This document shows, one piece after another, positions 22,620-34,165 of a DNA stretch of 55,569 nt. The notes beneath the pieces are model-generated. The model made no database searches, had not been told where the DNA came from, and saw nothing but the letters and a program-made list of their open reading frames with translations. The stretch comes from Russula earlei (lineage: Eukaryota > Basidiomycota > Agaricomycetes > Russulales > Russulaceae). Position numbers and translations under genes: made by a program. Where the stretch lies: positions 1 through 55,569 of the forward strand of contig JAGFNK010000347.1 of the NCBI GenBank assembly GCA_025769875.1, given 5' to 3'. Every line of letters starts with the position of its first letter. Position 1 is the stretch's first letter.

Positions 22620-24390
22620 AATCAAGCTTGAGGGTGATATCCATCCAGCCCTCTGGGCGGAGCTGATGTTGACCTTTCATCCAACCTGAGGAGGAAGTGA
22701 GAACTCGAAAATATCGAGGAGCGTGATGATCATAACCTGCATCTGAAGGACCCTATGGAAGGTTTCTGTCACCAATATATATATAATTTCGTGCTCAAGG
22801 AGCGTAGTTGGAGATGTACTCACGCGAAGCGTCATCCGAGGCATGAACGGGTGCCACTAGCTAAGAGAGTCGCTCCATGGATGTATCCAAGCCATACGAG
22901 CGGTTCCGGTACTCACCAAAATTCATCCTACATCAGCAAAATCACAAGAAAATTTATGACTTTTTTGACTTTTTAGCTTTATAGGGAGTATTTCTAAAGT
23001 TGAAAGTTTGTAACGGAGTAAAGCACCATTCAAGCCTCCATAAACCCAGAAAAGGTAGTAAAGTTCATAAAGTCTGTTAAAGTCCCAGATAGGTCCCAAT
23101 CCAACATTGGACAGAGGGCTCTTAACTTTAGCAGTAGCCCCCATTAGAGGGTGAATTGGTTAATAGCACTAAGGCTGGCTGATGTGACTTTCCAACTTTT
23201 GAGAACTTTGCAGAACTTGTGCAGTTTTTCCTCAACTTTCTTGGCTATATAGTTGATATTTGGGTCACAACTTTCTAGAATTAGGGTCAGTCCAAGCGAC
23301 CATTGACTTTTTCAACTTTTTTGACTCTATAAAGACTTTATAAAGCTAAAAAAGATTTATGTGTTTTTCCTGATGTATGCCATGGCCACCAATATCAGCT
23401 CAATATATTATCTACTACGGAAAAAGCATGACTACACGCAGACGTTAGTTGTCCTTGATCAATAAAGCGTTCTGGGACTCCATTCATCTGCGTCGTCTCA
23501 CCATACCCCGGGGTGGCCGCCCATATAAGCATTGAGAGTGAGACAGCGGGAGATTGAAAGCAGGCCGTGGAAATATCGATAGGTGTTCCTTGATGGGGAT
23601 GTGGGCGATCTCTTCGCCTGATTTCGTCGTGATTGGGAAAGCCAAGGGGACAACGCCGTCCCCATTCGCTATTATCTCAAGGGTGGAGAAGATGGGATGA
23701 AGCCTCAAAGATTCCTACAATTTGTACGACGTCGGTAAGAAGCGGAGGTACGGAGGACTCATCGCCCATTACTTTGAGAGCAGCCTGACTGTATCGCATA
23801 TTATCGAGATCTGCTACTGTATATTCTTGCCCTGGCGCGCACTGCTGCAAATCTCTTGTCGTATGCGCTCCTGCGCTTCTGGATGTTTCGCGACTTCAAA
23901 AAGATCCATGGCATACTGCTTGCGGTCATCCATGGCCGCCAAGGAGAAGCGTACTTAAACCCGCCTTCTACGATGACATCAAGCGTTGCGCGTGAGAAAC
24001 AACTATGAAGTAGTCATGTCGATAAGTGGTTGAGACCGGATGGATCAGTTGCAACGATTTCGTCGTTCAATTTTGGACGAGCTGTGCGATTGGATTAGAT
24101 TGCGTGCCTTCTACTTGATGAACATATAACGTCGAACCTTTGACGCCGTACTCTGGAACAACGGAAGGAGGGACCGCGATAGTGGCACATTGAATGCAGG
24201 GCTGGATCATCTTCCGCTGGGGATGGTGTGTTTGGCCTGGACGTCCATGTTGATGGGTGGCAAGCGACGGTCATAAACGAGATGCCTTTCCCCACCACCA
24301 GTTCGTTGAAGTGGGCCCTCGGCGCCGCATTTTCATGATATCCAGGCTTATGCAGGACATCATTATGCGACAAAATGACCCCCATCTATC
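22620..24390 (-). pseudogene. third P450 copy, decayed
   Basis: Remnants in gene order on the minus strand. A piece like exons 3-4 (LHKPGYH, GKGISF, PQRKM) lies near 24390-24150. I-helix neighbours (VAKHPEAQERIRQEI) lie near 23900. The K-helix exon (MRLHPIFSTLE, PLAFPITTKSGEEI) is at about 23710-23580. An exon-10-like piece (GVPERFID) is near 23490. The 11-nt microexon abuts 22928. The haem loop GTRSCLG, followed by TGA where Trp is expected, is near 22835. The tail is DIFEFSLPPQ near 22700. Several frames are broken. A MITE sits between the exon-10 remnant and the microexon. It is the same subfamily as the two neighbours, so the locus once had three copies. Confidence 0.8.
22931..23375. mobile_element. 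445-bp MITE with TA target duplication
   Basis: AT-rich, non-coding. The ends are inverted repeats beginning CATCAG; the first 16 bp match with three differences, and a second matching block TTTTTAGCTTTATA lies further in on both sides. TA flanks both ends (22929-22930, 23376-23377), as for Tc1/mariner/pogo-type insertions. It lies inside an intron of the decayed P450. Confidence 0.75.
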
Positions 24391-24571
24391 GCACGCGACC
24401 TAGAGTCCAGGCTGACTCCGTCGTGGCTAGCTAGAGACCAGGCATACATTTACTGTAACGTGACTGCGTAAGGAACATCGGCCCGGGACTGTCCGGCTAT
24501 TTGCTCTTCGTCGCCAATTGCGCGCCATTCGTGCCAGTGTCTATCCCTGAACTCCGGGTGGGACTGATTAC

Positions 24572-25785
24572 ATGCAGCGCGTCATCTTGAGGCCTTCACG
24601 TCCCATTCTGACCCGACTGAACACATTTCGTTCCTATGCTTCAGTATCAGCACCAAAGCCGACACCCGGTCCGACACGGCCGTACCATCCAGAGAAGATT
24701 TCCCCCCCAAGGGAGCAATCATGGCTCACCCGCAAGCTGAAGCAATCCCCGACCGCAATGCGTGTGTTCCTCAGGGTGTTTGGTGCGCTGGGGTACGGCA
24801 GTTCACGCCAAGTCGCTGCACGTCGCGCTCTGGCGTTGTACGAGCAGCTCTGCGCCATTCGTGCGGAGGAGGACCGCGAGTTTTGGGATGAAGGTGCGCG
24901 GCTTCCTGGGCCCCTTTTTCCTCAAAGGAGACAGTCGTGAAATGGGTTCTGAGATTTGTTTCACCCTTCCCTTGGCATCGCAGAGTGTCATCTCCCTCCA
25001 ACCTTCCAATCATGGTTTACGGTGACGAACCTCCACGTATGGATGCTCACGACGCGTCTACGTGCGCTCCCCGCGCCTCATGCGCAAGCGCATATCCAAG
25101 GACTCATCGACCACTTTTTCCTCGACGTCGAGGACCGCATCAGGCACGTTCTCCAGCCGAAGCCGCACCCGCAGCAAGATCCTTCCACCAGTCCGGTAAC
25201 ACCATCACCCTCAACCGCAGCTGCATCCTCCTATAGCGCGCCCGCAGTCCAGAAGCGCGGGCCGCGCTCCCGAAGCGCTCGTATCGAAGCAGATGAAGAT
25301 ATTTCGCGAGCAGTGGGCCGGCCTCGGCTTCGCGCTGGACCTCGCGCTCGCACAGGGCTCCGACGCTGTACTGGCCGCAGCGATGTGGCGCAACCTGCTT
25401 GGCGCGCGAGGCGCGCGAGGCCTCGCGTTGGCGTTGGCGCCGATGTCGCCCGTGCCCGAGTTCCGTCGCGCGGTGAATCCTGGCGGGGACGATGGCGCGG
25501 ATGAGCGAGGCAGGGCGAGCGCGCGAGGAGGTGCGCGACGATGGCTCGGGGGTGCACGATTTTGGGCCGGAGGATCGAGACGCGTATGTGCGGTTCCCTG
25601 AAACAATGCTCGTGCTCACGGCCTACGTGCGCGGTGAGGTCGCGCGGCTGGCGGGTATTCCGGATGAGACGATCATGGCGACTGGTGCCGCGTTGGGCCG
25701 GGAGGCGGAGGGCGTCGCGGCATTGCGTTTTAACAAGATCTCAAGCGCACAGGTGCTATTGGATGAGTTGCTGGACGGCTCCTGA
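24572..25785 (+). CDS. CBP3: ubiquinol-cytochrome c chaperone CBP3/UQCC1, 338 aa
   Basis: Exons 24572-24893, 24984-25195, 25248-25472, 25528-25785. The N-terminus (QRVILRPSRPILTRLNTFRSYAS) is a mitochondrial targeting type. The chaperone domain starts about residue 105 with TFQSWFTVTNLHVWMLTTRLR, then HIQGLIDHFFLDVEDRIR, and continues in exon 3 with KQMKIFREQWAGLGFALDLAL and AMWRNLLG. The C-terminal part is PETMLVLTAYVRGEVARLAG. CBP3 binds newly made cytochrome b with Cbp6 and starts complex III assembly. The exon 3 to 4 border is the least certain part: a 55- or 58-nt intron ending GCGCGAG or GAGGAG restores the frame. Intron 2 is 52 nt. Confidence 0.88.
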
Positions 25786-25883
25786 GCGCATCTAAAAGGC
25801 GGGAGCAGTAGAAATATTTTACGCAGTGACTAATGACACCACTCGATCACCCCACTCAGTCCATCTCCTCACTCACATAGCGC

Positions 25884-26468
25884 TCATGTCTGTCCCGTTC
25901 CTATGAGTGCTGTAATCCTCGTGTCGAAACCCTCTGAACGTATGGGCATTTCAGGGGTGTGAAATGGATTCTTCATCACCGCGTCTGCATAAGCTTCATA
26001 CACCTTTTGAAGCAGAGCGTTCGCGGAGTGTTCCGCTAAGGATGTGAGCAACACAAACTTTGTGCCTGTATGATGTGACGCACACCGAGTAAACGATACA
26101 CGGGCGGTGGTGATGAAATGAAAGAGTACACACCGGTGGCAGTAAGGAGAATCGTCATTTTGAACGTCTCTGCTTCGATGACGTGCGCGCCGGAGCTCGA
26201 GGCTGTCGGCGAGAGCCGGCTCGTGATGGCATGTATGCCGTGCAGCGTGCCCGCAAGAACGAGGTATTCGTTGGAGGTGAGTTGGGCGAGACCGTCTACC
26301 ACCGGAATTGAATCGAACAGGCAATAGGTACGAACCACAGGGCAACACAACCGGCAAAGTTGCGCTGATAGACGAGCCCGCCAGCTTTGTTGATCACCTT
26401 TTTCATGCTCGAGAGCTCTGGTTCGTAGGCAGAAACGAAAGACATACCCAGAGGCCAAAGATGGCCAT
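25884..26468 (-). CDS. TRS23: TRAPP subunit 4 (Trs23), 136 aa
   Basis: Exons 26468-26448, 26397-26352, 26295-26134, 26065-25884. The product starts [21 protein letters not shown] and continues [76 protein letters not shown]. This is the longin-type fold of TRAPPC4, part of the TRAPP core that activates Rab1/Ypt1 for ER-to-Golgi traffic. It is shorter than the human and yeast proteins (about 219 aa) because the insert between the first strands is missing, as in other short fungal forms. The gene is convergent with CBP3; the stop codons are 98 bp apart. Confidence 0.92.
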
Positions 26469-26617
26469 GCTAAAGGTCTAGTCAGAGGTAGTGTGTGTGT
26501 GATGAGAACAGACCTTGGATGCCGGAAAGGTCCGTTCTCATCACACAACAATACATGAATGAATGAGAGCGAGCGTGTGCGGAAGGAAGGTTGTTCTGAA
26601 GGAACAGCTGGTAGCGA

Positions 26618-26691
26618 GGTTCGATGGCGTAGTTGGTTATCGCATCTGTCTAACACACAGAAGGTCCCCGGTTCGAGCCCGGGTCGAACCA
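26618..26691 (+). tRNA. tRNA-Val (AAC)
   Basis: Acceptor arms GGTTCGA and TCGAACC pair fully. The D loop holds AGTTGGTTA. The anticodon stem TCTGT/ACAGA encloses CTAACAC, giving anticodon AAC. The T arm is CCCGG-TTCGAGC-CCGGG. The discriminator is A. No intron. A run of T follows at 26695-26699 as RNA polymerase III terminator. The gene begins 150 bp upstream of Trs23 on the opposite strand. Confidence 0.96.
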
Positions 26692-26699
26692 TTATTTTT
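26692..26699 (+). terminator. Pol III terminator of tRNA-Val
   Basis: T-run (five T) directly after the tRNA. Confidence 0.75.
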
Positions 26700-26839
26700 G
26701 GTATGTTATTATTATTCAATTCATAGCGCGTCTCGACCTCGACTGACGGACGACAGCGACCAAGACCAAGTCAAGTGCAGGGAGCAGGACCACAACCTCA
26801 CCATTGCCAGCGCATAGCATACCTGTGCCCTTGCTCAGA

Positions 26840-28388
26840 ATGTTTTTGTGGCTGCTGCTTGGAATACTGCTCCGCCATGCAGCTCTCTCCCGTTGTATGC
26901 CTGACCTCGGCGAACGCGCCTTTCCCGCCTTGTCCTCCACACAGCTCTCCGATCTGGCAAAATTACGAGATCCTCTAAAAAATCTTAACCCCTCCGAACC
27001 TACTTCTCACCTCCATAAGATTCTGATTCCTAGAACACGTACGTAGATCTGTCCTCAGTCTCGTCATTTCCCCTTAATCCACGGATTCTCCAGCCGACAC
27101 CGAAAACCACACCCTCGTCCGCAATTACCTCGTTTCCACGCTCCGCAACCTCAAGTGGCACATAGAGGAGGATAGATTCGTCAGCACGACACCGTACGGT
27201 CCCAAAAACTTTACCAACGTGATCGCGACGAAAGACCCGGACGCGCCAAGGCGCGTTGTGTTAGCCGCACACTTTGACAGCAAGTTTTTTCCTGCCTATC
27301 CCCTTGACCAGGCACGTAAACCTCCCGTCTCTCTTCGCGCCTCGCCTTGCATCCCAAGCACCTTACCACCGACCGTCGTAGTAGTTCGTCGGCGCCACCG
27401 ATTCTGCCGCTCCATGTGCCATCATCCTCGATATCGCCGAAACGCTCGACCCCCTGCTCGATGCGCGCGCAAAGCGCGTCGAGCAAAATGAGCTCAACCC
27501 AGACGAAGATGAAGACGCAGCCGAGACGACGCTGCAACTGATCTTCTTCGACGGCGAAGAGGCGTTTTCTCGACTGGACAGAAACGGACTCCATCTATGG
27601 TTCAAGGTCCTCGTTCCTCCCTCCGTGATTCCACCTTTGTCACTCACGCGAGCTCCCCGCCCGCGCGTCCACAGGCATCTTGCCGAAACATGGGCGACGA
27701 CCTACCTCCCACCGCACCCGAAGCGCCGCCTTCTCTCCGCCTCGACACCCGCGACACCCCTCTCGACGATCGAGCATTTCGTCCTCCTCGACCTCCTCGG
27801 CGCCGCTCACCCGCTCGTGCGCTCCTTCTTCCCAGACACCGCCTGGCTCTTCGACGCCCTCGTCAGCGCCGAGAGGCGCCTCCGCGAAGCCCACATACTG
27901 GACGCGGCGGCGCTCGGCGCCAGCTTCTTCCGCCCGCGCGCCGCGGCGGACGTCAGCTTGGGCTACATGGGCGACGACCATATCCCATTTCTCCACCGTG
28001 GGGTGAGCGTGCTGCACGTCATTGCCGAGCCGTTCCCACGCGTGTGGCACACCATCGGCGTGAGCACATTCTCCTCCCCCTTGCTCCCCTCTCTTCCCGT
28101 GTTCCCATCCGTATGCTCATTTTTGTTTCGTCGCTGATACGGCTTGTGTCGTGCGCAGGACAACGCGACGGCACTCGATCTCCCTACTCTGCGCGCATGG
28201 AACCTCATATTTCGCGTGTTCTTCGCAGAGTATCTCGGGCTGCACCCTGAACCATCGAAGCGTCGAGAAGAGTCATCTCCTACTTTCCACCCTCCGCCTG
28301 GGAAGAGATCGGACTCTGAGTTGGTACGCTTTCCATCGTTTCCTCTATACGTGTTCGCGTGGGACGTTTCTGATGTAATTCTCAGTAG
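26840..28388 (+). CDS. secreted glutaminyl-peptide cyclotransferase, one frameshift
   Basis: Exons 26840-27038, 27094-27311, 27385-27606, 27675-28059, 28159-28323, and perhaps a stop-only exon 28386-28388. The signal peptide is MFLWLLLGILLRHAALS. The family turns N-terminal Gln into pyroglutamate with one zinc ion. Visible are LAAHFDSK, FVGATDSA (zinc Asp), FFDGEEAF (catalytic and zinc Glu), LLDLLGA, MGDDHIPFL and FPRVWHTIGDNATA (zinc His). Intron 2 needs the GC donor GCACGT. After FFDGEEAF the frame slips at four T (27564-27567): the conserved WTETDSIYGS lies one base on, and the following exon phase only fits if one base is surplus. Either a sequencing error or a recent inactivation. Confidence 0.85.
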
Positions 28389-28789
28389 GTTCCCTAAACT
28401 TTTGATACGGACGGTGTATGAACTGTATTTATATAAAGTCATTCAAAATCAGCATGCAGGTGTGGTCACGAAAGGAAGAAAGAAGAGTCTACAGTGGTCC
28501 AGGAGGTTTATGAGATTGACGGTCGACATCCAGACCGTCAACCGGCCCCTGAGCTGGACCAAACTTAGGTGCTGATCCAGGGGAAGAGGCCCATTCTGTT
28601 TAACACGACTCCAGAGCGTCATAGTGCCCATTCTTCACCATCGATCTTAAATTGTCGCTACTTTACGCCGCGTGGCCAGACTCATCACATACGAAACTCC
28701 GTTTAGCAAGCCCTCCTTCCTTTCAGATCTGTCCCGAGCAACTAGCGATCCGCCCCCAGTACCAAAGCACCGAAATTTCAAAACACGAC
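28389..28789. other. intergenic between convergent genes
   Basis: About 400 bp between the cyclotransferase and polymerase A. No coding structure seen. Confidence 0.5.
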
Positions 28790-31700
28790 TCAGCTGCTGC
28801 TATCGGACAGCATGCCTCGTCGCTCGAGGCAGTCGAGGATGACCCCGAGCGCGATCAACGAGAAACTCTCGATGAATGCGGATTTTCCGTCTCGATGGCG
28901 CTGTGCCCAGCACCACATCGCCCATCCGTCCCGCAGGCCATCCCGATCCTGCCGCTCCGTCGACGATCCAGGGCCGTCCGTGCCGCTTAGACTCGGGATG
29001 ATGTCCGAACGTATGTCGTCCACGAGCGTGCCGGATTGCAGTCTGAGGCGGGAGGCGCGGTCCTTGCGCCATCTTGGCTGCGTGCAGTTCGCGAGGATCG
29101 TGCCCAGGACGACCTCTTCCTCCATCAAGCCGACGTCCGGTGCCTCAATGAGGGTGTGAGTCATGCAGATGTATCGCATCTCTCGTCTGTAGCGCGCGTG
29201 CAGCCCCTCTATTTGTGCGTCTTCCGCTGCCTTGGCTAATCCCGCGTGTGAACCGAGCACGCGCTCGACAAGCGGCGCCAGCGCACGGGATATGGCGTCG
29301 TCAAGGGGCGCAGTCGGAGGCGTGACGAAGAATCCTTCCAACAGCTCGTTCGCGTCAAGCAGGTTGACTTCTCGGAATAGGTGACCTAGAGCGCGCTCAG
29401 AAACGTAGTAGTCGGACTCGCGAGCGCCAGTCACTTCCGCCTTGTACCAGTCCGGCTTGAGCTTGGTCAGTGTTTTTGGGAGGTTGCGCATGTCGACCCG
29501 CCTCCCATTTTTTGAGCAGTCGACCGCCTTCCTGCACAGCTCAGCAAGCTTCATGCATCCTTCATCGAATACGCCATCCTATGAGACGGTGAACAAGTGG
29601 TAACACCACAGACAGGGAAACACCCCACTTTTGACTGATCCGCTATGAGGATGTGTCTGTTTTCCAGCAAACTCTGTGGATGGGAGAAAGGCGTGAGCTC
29701 CGTCGAGGCTTGAGCTCTTTTCCTAGCAACGTACCATAACATCCGAGTTGATGTACTCGACAATGATGTCCGCGGCGGTGGAATCGCCACGCGATTCATC
29801 CAGCGTCCAGACTTCGCCAGGAGGGTAATCTGCCGGAGGTATGGAGGAAGGAGGAAGCAAGTCTGGATTATTAAAATAAACGTCGTAGGTATCGCTAGAA
29901 GTCGTCGTAAGTCACTTCGGGCATACAACAAGCACGCTGCGCACCCATCCAAATCACCACCGGCGAGGCACGATGCCAAAGAACGATCGCCTAAGATACA
30001 ACACTGAGACGGGACAGAAGACTCGCTTAATTTTGCGTACCAACAGCGGGCAAGACGACAACATTCTTCAAGCCGCGGAAGAAACATATCTTATCGTCTG
30101 GCGGTTTTCCCACTGCGTAGACCAGTCGAACTACGACATTGATAAGCCTGATTGATATTGACGGAAGGGCGAATACCTCATATACATACCATCACCAGGA
30201 TGGATCACCGGGCTACGGGTAATGAGACAATCGCCTTCAAAATAAACAGGCTCCTTGTCCGCGGCCTCTTGCACACAGACTTGAGATTATCTCGTCAGTG
30301 GGGCCACACGGTAAGGAGCCACAGAAAATAGATACCGTATATAGAATTTTCCGCCAGGGTGAACACCTTGTCCGAGTCCTCACCGTCCCTAATATACGCC
30401 TGGCCTTCGTCTGCAATACCAACCAGTTGGTAGCTGTGTGGAACGGGAATTCGTGCCTCGAACTTCACTTCACGAAGCGAATGGTTTATCGAGTCGCGAA
30501 CTAGCCGTCCGAGGAAGGCGCTTCCGATTGCTTCCTTGTCATGATACTTTTTCAAGTCGAGTCGGAGCTTGACGAGCTGCTCAAGGACGAACGCAAGGCG
30601 GAACTTGTCACCGAGGCCGTGGCTCCTCAGCACGCTAGCGAATGTCTTCAAGGAACTGCTGGCGAGATATATATGCTCTTTTGCCGCATTCTGGAGACGC
30701 ATGAAGGCACTCCTTTCGACCCCGAGGTCTTCGAGCGCCACCACAATAGGCCTATGGAGTCGAATCATTATTCAACGAATGTGTGGGAAGGTTACACACG
30801 GACCTGTTGAGATGGACTGAATTCGGATATTCAAACGCGCGCACGATCTCAAATTCAGCGTCCTCATCGTCGTGCACGGGAAACTTGCGCTGAGACCCGC
30901 GCAAGCGCATTTTGATGCCTTCTAGCCTGCTGTCGACGGCGACGACGCCTTTGTAACCGAGGAAGCGAAATTGAATCGCATCAGGCCTGGTGCGATTCTC
31001 CCTCGAATCGCCCATAGCTCGGCACTTCTCCCATATCTTGTCAGCCAATTCCGATGAGATCGTGCCAACGCCATCAGTGTGCGGACCAATGTCGCCTTGT
31101 TCATCCCACTGGTCACGTCGGATTTTCACACTATGATCCGTAGCAGTGAAGGCCTGCGCGATCCTGGCCGCGTATTTGCTTGGAGTCCGCAGTAGCTCCG
31201 AGAAATCTCCAAGGGATGCACGGATGCTTTCCGCATTGACGAATCCTTCAACAGGATCATTAAACGGTGAGACGAACCACGCTGCGTGTTCATGCAATTC
31301 GCTATTCGAGTACGCGAGAAACTCGAACCTCCGTCCGCCGATTTCGAAACCTTCTGCAAGTATTCCACCGATGCGCTGTTGCAGAAACCAAGTACCATCT
31401 ACGTCGCCATCCCATCTGTATGCGAGGTGATTCTCATCCCGAAATTCTACCCGTGCGAAGCGTTCCACAAGCTTAGGATCATGGTTTTGGTAGCGTCGGA
31501 TGACGCGGTTGGACTGTGTTATATAAGGCCCTTCAAGGAGAATCTTCGAGGGGGTGATGATCGCATGATGACACAAGATATGTCCTTGCGGAAGCTTCAG
31601 GGGCTTGATCATTGGGTGCTCAGCGCGCACTCGTTGAAGGCAAACGCTGGGCGCCTCGCCTGACCTTCGTGTCCGCAGAGCTACAGAAAAGTGACGAAAA

Positions 31701-32944
31701 AAAAGATCGCTTGCCTCGGATCCGTAGTCGCGAATGACATTTGCAATGGGTTCCTGCAGGCCCACGAGCAAGTCGTAGGTGTTGAGGAGGCCAGAACGTA
31801 AGTACGCCTCGATCTGAAATGAGTTCTTCCATTCCATCGAGTTGATCCAATCGGAAACAATGTCAATGAAATCTCTTCTGAAAAAGCGCATCCTGTACGC
31901 GTCCACGCGATATTGACGAGTAGGAAGAGGCCGACACTCAACATAGCAGCAGATTCTTTCGAAATTGACGAGGTCGTCCGGGTTGTCGAGGATGACACGG
32001 AGTTGATGTGCGTATGGGGCAATGTCGGCATGGGCATCATCGAGCGCAGATATTCGATCACGAGTCTTATGTCTGCCCTGGCGCCGGACACCCTTAGGAA
32101 CGCGATTATTATAGCTACCTTGCTCGAAGCTAGGAGGCGTATACAAATCGAATACAATGGCTATGGATTGTGGCCTACTGTTAATGATGCGACCCACTGA
32201 TGATGATCGGAGCACTTACAGGGCCGCCGGAATATATCATACCCAATGCCGTATTTGCGAATACTTGATAACTTCACGAGAATCCGATAATTGACCTCCT
32301 CGGTCTCCCACTGTCCTATCTGAAATGAGACGTCAGTCGCAGCCGAACCGACGTAAAAAAGTAGCACTGACGTTGATGCAGATGAGATTGTCTTCATAAA
32401 CGAGGCTGATATATGCCGCGCTCTGATTGAGGTACTCTCGCTCGTACTCCACGGAGAAAGCGCTAAGGTCTTTAGGGGAGTCTGGCTGTGCATACCACAC
32501 ACCAAACTGAACCTTTGCAACTCGCAGACGAACTTGCCTGGCCTCATCTGCGAACTTCTTACGTAATTGCTCTTCGCGGTGATAGAATGCCTTTTCGAGC
32601 CTGTACTCAACGTCCGGAGAAACTTTACGGGATGTGTCGAAGAGGCGAAGGGCGCCACCATTGACCGTGATGTTATTCGTCTGACGGGAGTCCCGATACC
32701 AAGAGAGCAGCCGCTGGCCTAGTTGAGCAGGGACGAGCAAGAGAGCCGTGCCATTGTGCGTCCGGCCAGCAGGGCAGCCAGGGCTCCGAGTCTCGCCAGG
32801 GACTATCTCGAAGTACGGTTTTCGGTTTTTGTAATTGCGATCGGTGGGGTCGTGAAATTGAGGGCCGTGGAGGACGAGCTCCACACCTTTGTAGATATCG
32901 TAGATGTTGGCATCATAGTCGATGCCTGTGAGTTGGAGTTCCAT
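28790..32944 (-). CDS. RNA-dependent RNA polymerase A, 1221 aa
   Basis: Ten exons: 32944-32372, 32319-32220, 32160-30804, 30751-30336, 30279-30190, 30130-30041, 29990-29945, 29894-29735, 29673-29629, 29578-28790. Belongs to the eukaryotic RdRP family (QDE-1, Rdp1, RDR) that copies RNA into double strands for Dicer in RNA silencing. Conserved parts: ITPSKILLEGPY and QSNRVIRRY, RTPSKYAARIAQAFT, DGVGTIS, RFLGYKGVVAVD, PVPHSYQLVGIADEGQAYI, SPVIHPGD, the catalytic LAGGDLDGD at about residues 885-892, then YDVYFNN and HILIADQSKDGVFDEGCMKLA. All three aspartates of DxDGD are present. The N-terminal domain (1-190) is unassigned. It has the same direction and structure as polymerase B. Confidence 0.93.
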
Positions 32945-33506
32945 TTGTCGAATGGACCAGGGTAGTTGGGGACAGGAATAGTCGCCTATCGAGAGACCTG
33001 ACCTTTCATAACCACTCTACCAGGCATCAGGGGCGAAGAACTCTGTGAGCGTCTAGGAGTCCTCCCCGCAGCAGTCTTGGTGGGGAGTTTCCTGAGCGAT
33101 GGCCTTTTCCCGCAAAAATGAAGTTACTGTACTGTAATGGGACTAGTAACGCCCCATACATCATGGAAAGTACCAACAATCGAGTTTTACTGAGTTGGCT
33201 ATTTCCTCTTGCCATTACTGCGGCATGCTATCTTTCTCCTACCAGTCACCCCGCTTTGTTGATGATCACTTCTGCGGACCTCCGCATGCTATGTCACTCC
33301 CAGGAGCTGCTGCGCATACTGTGACAAATCACCAACCACGACAGTTCACCCTTGTCCTAGTAACGGGTTCTAGGGACCATCCTGCGCACAGAGGTTACAG
33401 AACTAGCCCTTGAATATGGCCGTGCCCCTGCATCATCTGCCTTTTTACGAGGCCTGGACCTTTTTTTCTGCGCAGCTCAGAGTTCTGTGCTCCCCCCTGT
33501 TGCGCC
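32945..33506. other. spacer upstream of polymerase A
   Basis: About 560 bp with no recognised gene. It should hold the promoter of polymerase A; no clear TATA box. Confidence 0.45.
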
Positions 33507-34130
33507 CTAGACACTGTCACATGCACTAGCCAGCCTGTTCCTCCACTGATCGGGCTGAATCTCAACGCCCGGGTCCGTCGAAGTGAATGTTTGTGCTATT
33601 CTCGCAGCGTATTTACTCGGCGTGCGCAGCAAGCTCGAAAAGGCACCCAAGTCGCGCATGGAACTCTCCGCGTTGACATCCCCTTCCACGGGATCTTGAA
33701 ACGGCGGGACAAGCCATACAGCATGTTCACGCAACGAGCTTTTTGAATATGCAAGGAACTTAAACGAGCAGCCCGGATCCCAATGGCGTTGCGTAACACC
33801 CCGCTAACTCGTTGTACGAACCGCGAGCCATCAGCGTCACGATCCCAGCAATATGCCTGGTGGTCCTCGTCACAGAACTCGACACGCGAAAAGCGTTCGA
33901 TGAGGGCAGGGCCACGATCCTGGTAGTTCCGGATAACGCGGTTCGACTGTGTTGCGTATGGGCCCTCGAGAAGGAAACATAGTGGGGAAAGCGCCAACAG
34001 TGGGATGGGAGAGGTTGCGCTAGGAGTGTCAAAAAGAAAACATAAAAAACCACCTTTGGAATTTGACCTTCCCGAAAATTCCAAAGGTGGTTTTTTATGC
34101 CAGAGGGTTGTCGCGCGTAAAGATGCGATC
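33507..34130 (-). pseudogene. RNA-dependent RNA polymerase fragment C
   Basis: A degraded piece matching only the middle of exon 3 of polymerases A and B. Visible are LLEGPYATQSNRVIRNYQDRG, ERFSRVEFCDEDHQAY, DADGSRFVQR and, after a frame change near 33740, LREHAVWLVPPFQDPVEG and RTPSKYAARIAQTFTS. The upstream part (about 34130-34010) keeps only a faint trace, interrupted by a perfect inverted repeat. No catalytic region. It is more diverged from A and B than they are in the same block, so it is an older or less constrained copy. Confidence 0.85.
34041..34099. repeat. perfect 24-bp inverted repeat, 11-nt loop
   Basis: 34041-34064 (CATAAAAAACCACCTTTGGA...) is exactly the reverse complement of 34076-34099. 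It would form a strong hairpin in DNA or RNA. It is inserted in polymerase fragment C, where A and B have coding sequence. Confidence 0.95.
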
Positions 34131-34165
34131 AAGGTGAAAGAGGATTCCTCCAGACGCATCAACAA

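Noticed and set aside
26036..26719. A 227-codon minus-strand open frame over the tRNA
   Set aside because: Its start is the antisense of tRNA-Val and the rest reads through Trs23 exons and introns; the same kind of false protein is common over tRNA genes.
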